NCBI RefSeq assembly: GCF_001187555.1
Contig: NZ_LFIJ01000002.1
Location: forward strand, 22,481 to 86,480
Length of the DNA: 64,000 nucleotides
Origin: Gilvimarinus polysaccharolyticus
GTDB lineage: Bacteria; Pseudomonadota; Gammaproteobacteria; Pseudomonadales; Cellvibrionaceae
Direction of reading: 5' to 3'
In this document: piece after piece, positions 27,322 through 35,837 of the stretch
Layout of the letters: each line of letters opens with the position of its first letter
Numbering within the stretch: position 1 is the first letter of the stretch
Notes under the pieces: generated by a model
What the model saw: only the letters and a program-made list of their open reading frames with translations
What the model was told of the DNA's origin: nothing
Databases searched by the model: none
Position numbers and translations under genes: made by a program

Positions 27322-28797
27322 TTAACCCACCTTAGCCTGTGGCAGCTCGAAAGAAAAACACGTACCCGCCCCCTCTTCAGAGGTCACGGATATCTGGCAG
27401 TGGTGTAAATCCAATATGCGCTTAACAATAGCCAGCCCTAGACCGGTACCTTCGCCCTGTGCAAACCGCGGCCCTTTAGCCTGATAATAACGTTCAAAAA
27501 TACGTGGCAGCTTTTCTTTGGCAACGCCTACCCCGGTATCCGCCACATCGACGGCAACACCATTATCACCGGCTGCTAATGATACGGTAATACTGCCGCC
27601 ATCTGGCGTGTAGCACAAAGCGTTGTCGATCAGGTTTTCGAACACGCGCTCCATTAAACCGATATCAGCCGTTACAGCATAGGCGCGCTGCGCCAGATCA
27701 GTGTTAACGGATATATTGCGCTGACTGGCTTTTAATTCAAACTTTTGCAACACATCTTGCAACAGCTCGGCCAAAAAGAAAGTTTCACAACTAAGTTCAG
27801 TGCGTCCGGTGTCTAACTTACTTAACTCAAACAACTCCTGAACTAATTTAGTTAAGCGGCGACAATGGGTGTAAGCAATCGTCAAATACCTAGATCGCTC
27901 AGTATCGTTAAGTTTGTCACCACTAATGGATAATGTTTCTAAATAGCCTTGCATCGAAGCTAACGGGGTACGTAAATCGTGTGACACATTCGATACCAAT
28001 TCGCGGCGCAGTCGATCTGTTTGCTCCAAGCGCTGCAATTGATCGTGTATTTTTTCACGCATACGGTGAAAGGTATCCTGTAAGTAAGCGATCTCATCAC
28101 CCGTACTGACACCAGCTTGCGCCACATTCAAATCAGTCTCCTGAAAATTTTGCATATCTCGCGCAAGACGCCGCAGTGGGCGAGTCATTGCCGCAAAAAT
28201 TAATACTGCCGTCAATAAAGCAAAAAAGACAATGGCGACTAACCCACCTAAACTTAAACGCAACACATAACTTTCGGTTAATGAATCACGCAGAGATTGA
28301 TATAACTTACCCCCTAACACCACATATAAATAACCCACTTGTTGGCCGGCATCTTCGACGGGCCAAGCCGAAAAAACTTTGTCGGCACGACCGGTACGCG
28401 GATCGGTGCCAACAATCGGCAATGGCCGCTGATCGCTAAGCCATGCTTTAATGGGCTCTACATCGATCTGACGCAAAGCCAAATCGGATTCAGAAAACGC
28501 ATGATCCAAAATGTTTCCGGAGGTGTCCGTTAAATACACTTCGACAATTGGATTCACCACCATCACCAGCGCTGCCAATTCTTGCATGGCTGTGTGGTTA
28601 ACAACACCGTCTGAAATTAAAGGCGCACGATTGACAATATACATCCCCAAACTACGATTTAAATTTTGGGTCATCTCTTGGTAGTAACGATTACTGCTCC
28701 AATACACTAGCGCTAAATAAGCAATCCCAATACTTGCAAAGAGTACAATCAACACCAGTGACATGCGCGCATATAGCGTAGTAAACCAACGGTTCAT
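27322..28797 (-). CDS. sensor histidine kinase
   Basis: 491 residues. A helix at about 10-30 and another near 190-212 flank a periplasmic sensor of roughly 160 residues. HAMP follows, then a HisKA domain with the phospho-acceptor His in NVSHDLRTPLASM. The HATPase domain has N box NLIDNALCYTP and G boxes DTGVGVAKEK and GEGTGLGLAI. All catalytic motifs are intact. Its start overlaps the stop of the response regulator gene by four bases (ATGA), so the two are translationally coupled. The sensed signal is unknown; upstream spondin-domain genes suggest an envelope or surface cue. Confidence 0.93.
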   Translation of the reverse strand: MNRWFTTLYARMSLVLIVLFASIGIAYLALVYWSSNRYYQEMTQNLNRSLGMYIVNRAPLISDGVVNHTAMQELAALVMVVNPIVEVYLTDTSGNILDHAFSESDLALRQIDVEPIKAWLSDQRPLPIVGTDPRTGRADKVFSAWPVEDAGQQVGYLYVVLGGKLYQSLRDSLTESYVLRLSLGGLVAIVFFALLTAVLIFAAMTRPLRRLARDMQNFQETDLNVAQAGVSTGDEIAYLQDTFHRMREKIHDQLQRLEQTDRLRRELVSNVSHDLRTPLASMQGYLETLSISGDKLNDTERSRYLTIAYTHCRRLTKLVQELFELSKLDTGRTELSCETFFLAELLQDVLQKFELKASQRNISVNTDLAQRAYAVTADIGLMERVFENLIDNALCYTPDGGSITVSLAAGDNGVAVDVADTGVGVAKEKLPRIFERYYQAKGPRFAQGEGTGLGLAIVKRILDLHHCQISVTSEEGAGTCFSFELPQAKVG

Positions 28798-29567
28798 GAC
28801 GTCACCTCAATGCACGGCTCGCCGCAAAACTTATACCCCACGCCCCACACCGTTTTTAAATATTTAGGTTCAGCGGGGTTATCCTCGATTTTGCCACGCA
28901 ACCGATTAATATGACTGTTTACTGTATGTTCGTAACCATCGTGACCATAGCCCCACACTGCATCCAGCAATTCGGAGCGGCGAAACACCCGGCCGGGATG
29001 CGAAACAAAATACCAAATAAGTTCAAACTCGCGCGCGGTTAACTCGACCGACTCACCATTAACACTGACGCTGCGCTGCGCTTGATCGATATGCAAACCG
29101 CCCACGCTTACCGTTTGCGCAGGGGAGTCATCTATTACCGCATTATGCTCGGCGCGGCGCAACAATGCTTTTATTCGAGCTTTTAATTCCAGTGTACTAA
29201 AGGGTTTAGTCAAGTAATCATCGGCCCCTAACTCTAAACCCAAAACACGATCGAGTTCGGTTGAGCGTGAGGTTAAAATTAAAACGGGAGTAACGACACC
29301 TTGGCTGCGCAATTCGCGGCAAATATCTAAACCGTCAATACCCGGCAATGATAGGTCTAGTACGATGGCGTGCCAAACTTGAGATAATGCCAATTGTAAT
29401 GCCTCATCGCCGCGGTAAGAAACCGTCACGTCGGCATCTAGCTCGGATAGATGCATGCGAACCAGCTCGGCCAAATCCTGCTCATCTTCCACCACCAAAA
29501 ATCGTTTCTTCTCACGGTTTTGCGGCGATTTAGTATTAACATAAGCTAGGTGAATAGAGTCTGCCAT
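28794..29567 (-). CDS. OmpR/PhoB-family response regulator
   Basis: 257 residues. The receiver domain at about 22-135 has the phospho-acceptor Asp in AIVLDLSLPGIDGLDI and the signalling Lys in DYLTKPFS. A winged-helix DNA-binding domain covers about 155-250 (SVELTAREFELIWYF, VNSHINRLRGKIE). It forms a pair with the overlapping histidine kinase. A large inverted repeat (29628-29683) lies directly upstream and could be an autoregulatory site or a terminator of the preceding spondin gene. Confidence 0.93.
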   Translation of the reverse strand: MADSIHLAYVNTKSPQNREKKRFLVVEDEQDLAELVRMHLSELDADVTVSYRGDEALQLALSQVWHAIVLDLSLPGIDGLDICRELRSQGVVTPVLILTSRSTELDRVLGLELGADDYLTKPFSTLELKARIKALLRRAEHNAVIDDSPAQTVSVGGLHIDQAQRSVSVNGESVELTAREFELIWYFVSHPGRVFRRSELLDAVWGYGHDGYEHTVNSHINRLRGKIEDNPAEPKYLKTVWGVGYKFCGEPCIEVTS

Positions 29568-29627
29568 AGATAATTCTCAGTGCATCATTAAAATATTTTT
29601 TGAGCGATAGAATTAAGATGCACCAAG

Positions 29628-29683
29628 CCGGCAATTGTTACAACTGTTATCGCGACAGTGACAACAGTTGTAACAATCGCCGG
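29628..29683. repeat. long inverted repeat upstream of the response regulator gene
   Basis: Perfect 15-base arms ATTGTTACAACTGTT (29634-29648) and complement (29663-29677), extended by CCGG at both outer ends. There is no T tract after either arm. It may be a regulator operator or a transcription-attenuating stem between the spondin gene and the two-component genes. Confidence 0.7.
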
Positions 29684-29696
29684 GAAGTACGACTTA

Positions 29697-30485
29697 CTAC
29701 TGCATCCGAGTGATATCGACACGCATGACTGGATTGTCAAAGCGTTGCGCCTCACTCAAGGCAGAGCCCATTAAGCCATCATCGTAAGATATCACACCAC
29801 TGTGGAGTCTTAATTCATCGACAATGTCATCCCGCACAGCATTAAACCCTTCCTGTAGACCACCAGCTGCGGCCGGCCCAATGATGGTATCTGCGCTTTC
29901 GCTATTCAGCTCTGTCCCTGTATCGTAGCTTAAAGTGGTCCAGCTTGCGCTTTCATCCACTTGTAGTTGCGCTAAATCGGTTGCATCCAACATCGTGATG
30001 CCATCGTTAGTATTGGCCAACATAGAGACTAAACCTAAGTACATATCGGCTGGCACTTCTGCGCCGGGGTCAACCTCCAACATCACAGTCGTGCTGGCAC
30101 CTGGTAGCAGTGGGCCACCTTCGGCAGACGTACTCATGTAGACATGCTCATCCACCATTGCCGCTTGCAACCATTGGCTGTTATCACCACTTTCGGCCAA
30201 CACCTCTAAGGCAACGCTTGCTGGCTCACCGATTTGCGGCATTTGATATTCGCCGTTAAAAATCATTGCAGCCAAAGGTGACAGTGGCTGGCCACGGGTA
30301 ATATTGGTCACCTTTACCGCGTAGATAAACGGCTCAAACACGGGCTCCGGTTCAGGGGTAGGGGTAGGTACAGGCTCAGGGGTAGGCGTCACAACCATGG
30401 TATCGTTGTGATCATCGTCACTACCACAAGCGGTCAGCGTCAAAGACAGAACGCATAAACTCGCCAATATATAGTGCTTGTTCAT
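29697..30485 (-). CDS. spondin-domain lipoprotein
   Basis: 262 residues from ATG 30485, with AAGGAG eight bases upstream. Lipobox LTLTAC gives a lipidated Cys20. A Thr/Pro/Glu-rich linker (PTPEPVPTPTPEPEP) leads into a spondin N-like domain (YAVKVTNITRGQPLSPLAAMIF, MLANTNDGITMLDA, NPVMRVDITR). This is predicted to be attached to the outer membrane with an exposed adhesion-type domain. It lies ten bases after the upstream spondin gene, with which it shares the domain but not the lipid anchor. The biological role of bacterial spondin domains is not settled. Confidence 0.85.
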   Translation of the reverse strand: MNKHYILASLCVLSLTLTACGSDDDHNDTMVVTPTPEPVPTPTPEPEPVFEPFIYAVKVTNITRGQPLSPLAAMIFNGEYQMPQIGEPASVALEVLAESGDNSQWLQAAMVDEHVYMSTSAEGGPLLPGASTTVMLEVDPGAEVPADMYLGLVSMLANTNDGITMLDATDLAQLQVDESASWTTLSYDTGTELNSESADTIIGPAAAGGLQEGFNAVRDDIVDELRLHSGVISYDDGLMGSALSEAQRFDNPVMRVDITRMQ

Positions 30486-30495
30486 AGCGCTCTCC

Positions 30496-31197
30496 TTACT
30501 TAACAGTGATGGTGACGCGAGCAACAGGGTTTAACCACCGATGGCGAGTCGCATCGATATCACTTGCACCCGCTACGCTATCAGTATCGCCCAGTACGCC
30601 ACGATGGATATGTACAAAGCCTTCAGCATCCCCAGGCATACCTGTACCATTAGTCCCTAGTAGTGGATCGAGCGGTGGTGGTACCGGCATACCCGCCTCG
30701 CCTGGCGCGCCGCTGCCGCGCAACTCATTGTTGGCTTCAGTACCGGCATCGTATCCTTTAAGCATATATCGGTAAGTACCGGGCTCAGTAGGCAGTAACA
30801 TTGAATCTAAGCCGACAAAACCATCGTTGGTCGGCAACAACATGGCAACAATAGATAAATGATCATTGGTGGGGGCAGCGTCGTTGTTAAACATAGCCGT
30901 GGTGGTAGCACCTGCAACCAATAATCCACCGGCTGGATTTTCTACGATCATGCCACCGGCGTCGCTAATCTCAGCCGCTAAAGGCGTAATATTGCCTCCT
31001 TCGGCCATGGTTTGCAGTGCTAAGGTAGCCGGCTCGCCAACACTAAATAAATCGCTATCAGTAGAGTGAGCGGCCACCAACAGTGGGGTAAACAAGGTAC
31101 TACGAGTAAGGTTTTGAACCTCAATTGTGTAGTCAGCGGCATTTGCGCCAACGGTGGCTAGCATCATTAGGCTTGCCAGTGCAGATAATTTTTTCAT
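30496..31197 (-). CDS. secreted spondin-domain protein
   Basis: 233 residues from ATG 31197, preceded by AGGGAG; the open frame to 31284 has no site. The signal peptide MKKLSALASLMMLATVGANA ends at an AxA cleavage site, so it is exported without lipid. The mature part is one spondin N-type domain (YTIEVQNLTRSTLFTPLLVA, AMLLPTNDGFVGLDS, NPVARVTITVK) with a Pro/Gly-rich insertion near residue 165. It is the first gene of a probable four-gene transcript: spondin, spondin lipoprotein, response regulator, kinase. Confidence 0.85.
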   Translation of the reverse strand: MKKLSALASLMMLATVGANAADYTIEVQNLTRSTLFTPLLVAAHSTDSDLFSVGEPATLALQTMAEGGNITPLAAEISDAGGMIVENPAGGLLVAGATTTAMFNNDAAPTNDHLSIVAMLLPTNDGFVGLDSMLLPTEPGTYRYMLKGYDAGTEANNELRGSGAPGEAGMPVPPPLDPLLGTNGTGMPGDAEGFVHIHRGVLGDTDSVAGASDIDATRHRWLNPVARVTITVK

Positions 31198-31521
31198 CCT
31201 GTGCTCCCTATTCGACATGGTTACGGTTACGACACAAGTGTGCCGATAACCCATTGTCACGAGAGCGAGGCCGAGAGTCCTCACAGAAGTATCACGGACT
31301 GATAACGTTTTATAAAACGTATCTTTAGGTGGAATTAAGCCTCAAGGCCAACAGTAGGATTTTACCCAACAAACAACCGCATCCGCTGACGGGTCATAAA
31401 AAGAAAAACCCGTCAGCCGATAGCACTCAAACTACCACCAACAAACCTAGTGATTGATACACACATCCACTCACGGCATAAAAAATGGCGTTAAATGCAC
31501 TTGAAGATGTAACCCGCTCGA
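31198..31521. other. intergenic region upstream of the spondin genes
   Basis: 324 bases with no gene. A 10-bp stem GCTGACGGGT / ACCCGTCAGC at 31385-31417, with an A-rich 13-base loop, is a possible terminator of the lipoprotein gene to its right or a regulatory site. The promoter of the spondin genes should be near 31200-31330 but I cannot define it. Confidence 0.5.
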
Positions 31522-32151
31522 CTAAGGAACCTCTATTAACGCTGGAGCTCTAGCCCATAAGGTTCCGTGGCGGGTCAGAACCATTGATATTTCCAGCGTA
31601 GCGCCTCTCACCTCTTGCTTATCCGGCATATCAAACTGAATACGATAACGGCGCCAAGGTGAGACCCCCATAACTTCTACTACGGGTTCACTTTTAGAGA
31701 ATAAAGTAGAGCTTCCCATCATCCCCGGGGTGCCGGCCCTTAAGCCTTTAATCATGATTGATATAGTTGGCGGCTCCAATGCTTGTTCTGAGTCATCGGT
31801 AAACTCGCCTTTTATATCAATTGAGAACTCGAGTGTTTTACCTAACAAGGGCGCTATATCTGCTTTTTTAAACTGTTGATTTACCTTTCCCCAAGGCTCT
31901 TCGCCAACCCTAGTTAACGCTAAAACAGCATCATCGACACTAACCGTGTAAGACGTATTATTCGCGTGCTGCAACAGCCCCCAATCAATCACCTTGTCAT
32001 TGCCATCAATGACAAACGTTGGGTTTTTGATATAACCAGGCTCTGGCGCCACATAAGGTTCACTAACTTTAGGGGCAGGCTCGGTGTTATCTTCACAGCC
32101 GACTAGCATAAACCAAAGACTCAGAAACCCGACTTGCTTTAGATACTTCAT
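31522..32151 (-). CDS. hypothetical lipoprotein with a jelly-roll-like domain
   Basis: 209 residues from ATG 32151, with AAAGGA about nine bases upstream. Lipobox MLVGC gives Cys19. After a Pro-rich spacer, the mature part (WGLLQHANNTSYTVSVDD, GKTLEFSIDIKGEF, WRRYRIQFDMPDKQEVRGATL) reads like a beta-sandwich carbohydrate-binding module of the CBM4/9/16 kind, but lacks features to name a family. It is monocistronic, with no neighbour suggesting a substrate. Confidence 0.6.
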   Translation of the reverse strand: MKYLKQVGFLSLWFMLVGCEDNTEPAPKVSEPYVAPEPGYIKNPTFVIDGNDKVIDWGLLQHANNTSYTVSVDDAVLALTRVGEEPWGKVNQQFKKADIAPLLGKTLEFSIDIKGEFTDDSEQALEPPTISIMIKGLRAGTPGMMGSSTLFSKSEPVVEVMGVSPWRRYRIQFDMPDKQEVRGATLEISMVLTRHGTLWARAPALIEVP

Positions 32152-32401
32152 TACTACATCCTTTGAATGCGCCACTATTAAAATTTAAACAACTTTAATA
32201 TCGAGAAATGTGTTAGCGTAAATTTGTCTATATATTTAAAATTTCTCTAACAGGTCAATTTAGCTAGCATACTACCTAATATTCAACAATATCTCCTCCC
32301 CCCCTCCAAAAAAAACAAATCTCTTCCTACAAACATACTCGACAAAAACAAACTTATGGTGCTAGCTCCTATCGATCTTTAGCACCTTTTTATGCGGCAA
32401 C

Positions 32402-33163
32402 TTACGGCGTCACAGTAAATACGCTAGGCAAGTCTGCCGATGGGCCATCGTAAACAATGCGGCCATCGGTCAACCGAATGGTTCTGGGGCAACGCGCACT
32501 AAGGCGTGGATCGTGCGTCACAATCACAATGGCGCACTGATGCTCAACATTAAAGCGTTCAAACAAGGCAAACACTTCATCGGCTGTTTGTGTGTCTAAG
32601 TTACCGGTTGGCTCATCGGCCAAGACTAAAGCTGGACGGGTTACTAACGCCCGAGCAATAGCCACCCGCTGTTGTTGCCCGCCCGATAAACGGCTGGTGG
32701 ACTGAGCGATGTAGTTAGATAACCCCACCTCATTTAATAAGTGCTCGGCGTATTCGATTTGCTCTTTAGAGGGCTTGCCAAAGCGCAACATTAACGGCAT
32801 AAGCACGTTATCGAGCACACTAAAGGCGCTAATTAAATGATGAAACTGAAACACAAAGCCAATAGATTCGCTACGCAACTGGGTTCGCTGTTGTTCGCTC
32901 ATACCCTGAATTAAATGACCTTGTATACGCAGTTCACCTGATGTCGACACATCCAATAACCCCATCATATTAAGTAAAGTACTTTTACCCGAGCCCGAGG
33001 TGCCCACTAAAGCCACAAGCTCGCTGGGACATACCCGCAAGCTAACATCGTGTAAAACATGATTTTGCAGTGGCGTATCGGCATTAAAAATTTTGTTGAG
33101 CTTATCCAGCTGCAAAACAGCCTGCCCTGTAATTTGGCTGACGGTTAACTGCGAGTTAGACAT
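32402..33163 (-). CDS. ABC transporter ATP-binding protein (MacB/LolD type)
   Basis: 253 residues from ATG 33163; a longer frame is present but overlaps the permease. Walker A is GTSGSGKST at 54-62, followed by the signature [15 protein letters not shown], Walker [13 protein letters not shown] and the H-loop IVIVTHD. The subfamily is that of LolD/MacB/FtsE ATPases working with FtsX-type permeases. It overlaps the permease stop by eight bases, indicating coupled translation in a fusion protein - permease - ATPase operon. Confidence 0.92.
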   Translation of the reverse strand: MSNSQLTVSQITGQAVLQLDKLNKIFNADTPLQNHVLHDVSLRVCPSELVALVGTSGSGKSTLLNMMGLLDVSTSGELRIQGHLIQGMSEQQRTQLRSESIGFVFQFHHLISAFSVLDNVLMPLMLRFGKPSKEQIEYAEHLLNEVGLSNYIAQSTSRLSGGQQQRVAIARALVTRPALVLADEPTGNLDTQTADEVFALFERFNVEHQCAIVIVTHDPRLSARCPRTIRLTDGRIVYDGPSADLPSVFTVTP

Positions 33164-34397
33164 AACGGATTGCCACTGCAGGATCGTATTGTGCGGCACG
33201 GCGCGCCGGCACCGCTGCGGCAATAACACCAGCTGCGGTTGAAATCATAATGGCCGACAACAGCATTGAAGGCTCTAGCCGGATAACAAATAAAAGCTCA
33301 CTCATCGTGTTAAATAGCTGTACCAAACTGTAACCCACCAATACTCCAAGCGCAGATCCGGCCAAACCCAACAACCCACCTTGCAGTAAAAACACTCGCA
33401 AAATTTGCTGCTGTGAACCACCCATCGCCCGTAATATTCCTACCTCACGGGTGCGCTGTACAACACTCACCGCCAGTACGCTGGCAATGCCAAAAATAAC
33501 CGATAACGCCACAAACACTCGAATCATTTGCGTCGTCATGCTTTGCGAGCTAAGGGCATTAAGCAACTGACTGTTGGTTTCCATCCAGCTTTGTACGTGT
33601 AAACCCGTTAATTTTTTAAAGCGCTGAGCCCAATGTTCCGCATCAAAAATATCGGCGATTTTAAGCTCAAGCATAGTGATACCGCCGGGTAAGTTAAGGA
33701 GCGTTTGCGCTTGTTTTAAGTCGGTATATACATAGCGACTATCGAGCTCGCGCACCCCCAACTCAAAAACCCCCACAACTTTACTCACCGCCTGCCGATC
33801 ATCGCCGGCATCCAAGCGGAGTTTATCGCCGACGCGTAAGCCTAAGTCCTCGGCCAGTTGACTGCCGATCATGACATCACTAGCGCCAACACTAAAACGT
33901 CCAGCCCGCAAGTAGTCTTGTAACTTAATAATGCCGTCGTAGCGATTAGGGTCGATTCCCATCAGTGCAATGGAGGCCCGCGCTGTGCCATTTTGTGCAA
34001 AAGCTGGTCCAGTGATCAGTGGTGAAACCGTGGTTAAGACCCCGTATTGATCTAGCGCATCGCGCACTTCTTGCCAGTTATTAATAGTCTGTAAGCGCTG
34101 GGCACGCGGGCTTTCTAACACCCAAAGGTATTGCCCGTGGGGCGCTGCCGATAAAATATTATGCTGCCGAGTCGCTTCGATCCGAATGTGCGCTTGGGTG
34201 CCTAAAGTTTTGTCGATGGTGTTATTTTGCAATCCCATAATAAGCGCGGTAATAAACACAATAACCGCAGCACCTACCGAAATTGCCACGCTTATTAAAA
34301 AGGTTTGCAGGGGATTATCGGCTAAAAAACGCAGCGCAATTCGCCACTCGATCCAGAGCGATCGACCCAGTTGACCTAAGGGCTTAGCGAATAACAT
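33156..34397 (-). CDS. FtsX/MacB-type ABC transporter permease
   Basis: 413 residues from ATG 34397. There is one N-terminal membrane helix (about 28-50), then a periplasmic MacB-like core domain of roughly 210 residues. Three C-terminal helices form the FtsX domain (VFVALSVIFGIASVLAVSVV, REVGILRAMGGSQQQILRVF). This is the topology of mechanotransmission-type exporters. The start overlaps the end of the fusion protein gene by 14 bases. The substrate is unknown; such systems export lipids, peptides or antibiotics through an outer-membrane partner not encoded here. Confidence 0.9.
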   Translation of the reverse strand: MLFAKPLGQLGRSLWIEWRIALRFLADNPLQTFLISVAISVGAAVIVFITALIMGLQNNTIDKTLGTQAHIRIEATRQHNILSAAPHGQYLWVLESPRAQRLQTINNWQEVRDALDQYGVLTTVSPLITGPAFAQNGTARASIALMGIDPNRYDGIIKLQDYLRAGRFSVGASDVMIGSQLAEDLGLRVGDKLRLDAGDDRQAVSKVVGVFELGVRELDSRYVYTDLKQAQTLLNLPGGITMLELKIADIFDAEHWAQRFKKLTGLHVQSWMETNSQLLNALSSQSMTTQMIRVFVALSVIFGIASVLAVSVVQRTREVGILRAMGGSQQQILRVFLLQGGLLGLAGSALGVLVGYSLVQLFNTMSELLFVIRLEPSMLLSAIMISTAAGVIAAAVPARRAAQYDPAVAIRYV

Positions 34398-35592
34398 AAG
34401 GCGGTTGCTCCAGTCGCACACGCACACGCTGCCCCTTATTAAGGCCCTCGGTTTGCAGCACGATATCTCCTTGTGCCAAACCCGTTGTTATCTCGCTGTG
34501 GGTCATATTGCGCAACCCCAACTGCACCTCTACCGGTTTAACCGTACCGTTGCTCCAGTGCAACACCTGCGGCTTACCGCTGGCGTTAACCTGCAAGTAA
34601 TCATTGGGCAGCACTAGAGTGCGCTCCCGATCAGCGACCATAATATTGGCGGATACGGTCATGCCATTAAGTAACTTGCTGCGCTGGTCGGCGGCATCAC
34701 CCAATACGCTGATATGAATATCAATAGTGCCCCGCCCGCTATCGACGACCGGGGCGATAAAACTGACAACACCCGGTACGGTTTGCTCGGGCCAAGCATC
34801 GGCAATGAGTTGTACTTGTTGCTGCAGCTGTAACGGCGCAAAGTTTTTTTCATCCAGAGCCACGACTACCTCTAGGCCATCGCCAGGGGTACCGTAGCGA
34901 TCAAGGCCATCACTACGGGCAATTTCTAACAGCACTTTGCCCGGCTGCACCAGATCACCCGGCTCAACGTTGCGAGTTTGTACTCGCCCGGTAAAGGGAG
35001 CATAGATGCGAGTTTTGGCCAGCTCCGCCTCGGCGCTAGCGACACGTTGCTGCAGTAACTGCTCTTCTGTGCTGCCTGCGGCCAATGCCTCGGCCGATAG
35101 TTGCGCCCGTGTTAAAGCAGTTTGTGTATTTAGTTTTAACCGCTGAGCTTGCTCAACTTGCTCGGCGGCGATCAACCCCTCGGCGGCCAGCGCTTCACGG
35201 CGGCTTGCCTCGCGATTGGCTTGACTTAGATTATCTTGGGCCTCGGCCAGTGCCGCTTGGGCTTGAGGGCGGCTAACCTTGTGCAACTGCTGTAATTGGG
35301 TTTTGGCCTGATCTAGGCGCGACTGTAACTCACTTGGATTTAACTCGATCAGTAAATCGCCTGAGTTAACCCAGTCACCCTCGATAACATGGCGTGCGAT
35401 TACTGTGCCGGTGATTTCACTGCCGATATGGGCAAGCGATTGATAGCGCACCTCGCCACTGGCGACCACTCGCAACTCAAGCGGCATAAGCTCTACCGCT
35501 AAGCCCGACACTACCGGGCCGCGCCACTTTTGTATGCCTACCACTAAGGCAGTACACAACACCGCGATAATAACCCCAACAATAATGCGCAT
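34384..35592 (-). CDS. HlyD/MacA-family periplasmic adaptor protein
   Basis: 402 residues. The N-terminal anchor is at about 3-20, followed by a split lipoyl/barrel-sandwich domain (SLAHIGSEITGTVIARHVIEG and YAPFTGRVQTRNVEPGDLV). A long alpha-hairpin coiled coil at 80-190 is rich in Ala/Gln/Glu, and beta-barrel domains complete the protein. It is the first gene of a three-gene exporter operon and would link the inner-membrane permease to an outer-membrane channel. Confidence 0.9.
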   Translation of the reverse strand: MRIIVGVIIAVLCTALVVGIQKWRGPVVSGLAVELMPLELRVVASGEVRYQSLAHIGSEITGTVIARHVIEGDWVNSGDLLIELNPSELQSRLDQAKTQLQQLHKVSRPQAQAALAEAQDNLSQANREASRREALAAEGLIAAEQVEQAQRLKLNTQTALTRAQLSAEALAAGSTEEQLLQQRVASAEAELAKTRIYAPFTGRVQTRNVEPGDLVQPGKVLLEIARSDGLDRYGTPGDGLEVVVALDEKNFAPLQLQQQVQLIADAWPEQTVPGVVSFIAPVVDSGRGTIDIHISVLGDAADQRSKLLNGMTVSANIMVADRERTLVLPNDYLQVNASGKPQVLHWSNGTVKPVEVQLGLRNMTHSEITTGLAQGDIVLQTEGLNKGQRVRVRLEQPPYVIR

Positions 35593-35774
35593 GGCAACCT
35601 CGTGGCAGCAGCTTTATAGACTAACAGCAATGAGCGGCCGCATGTTTTAGATGGCTCGGGCGATGCTCGTACCTATGAACTTTAGTATACCGCTATAAAG
35701 CAACTTGGGTAAGAATCAACAAGTGATTGACAAGACTGGGGCCAGCGCCACTGCTAGACCAAACCGTTTTAAAT

Positions 35775-35810
35775 AAAAAAGGCCCACTCATAAATATGAA
35801 TGGGCCTTTT
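35775..35810 (-). terminator. terminator of the PL18-like lyase gene
   Basis: AAAAGGCCCA and TGGGCCTTTT pair through a CTCAT...ATGAA extension around a short AT loop. A6 and T4 flank it, 28 bases after the stop at 35838. Confidence 0.9.
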
Positions 35811-35837
35811 GACAATCGCTGAGTGCGCTAGACTAAC

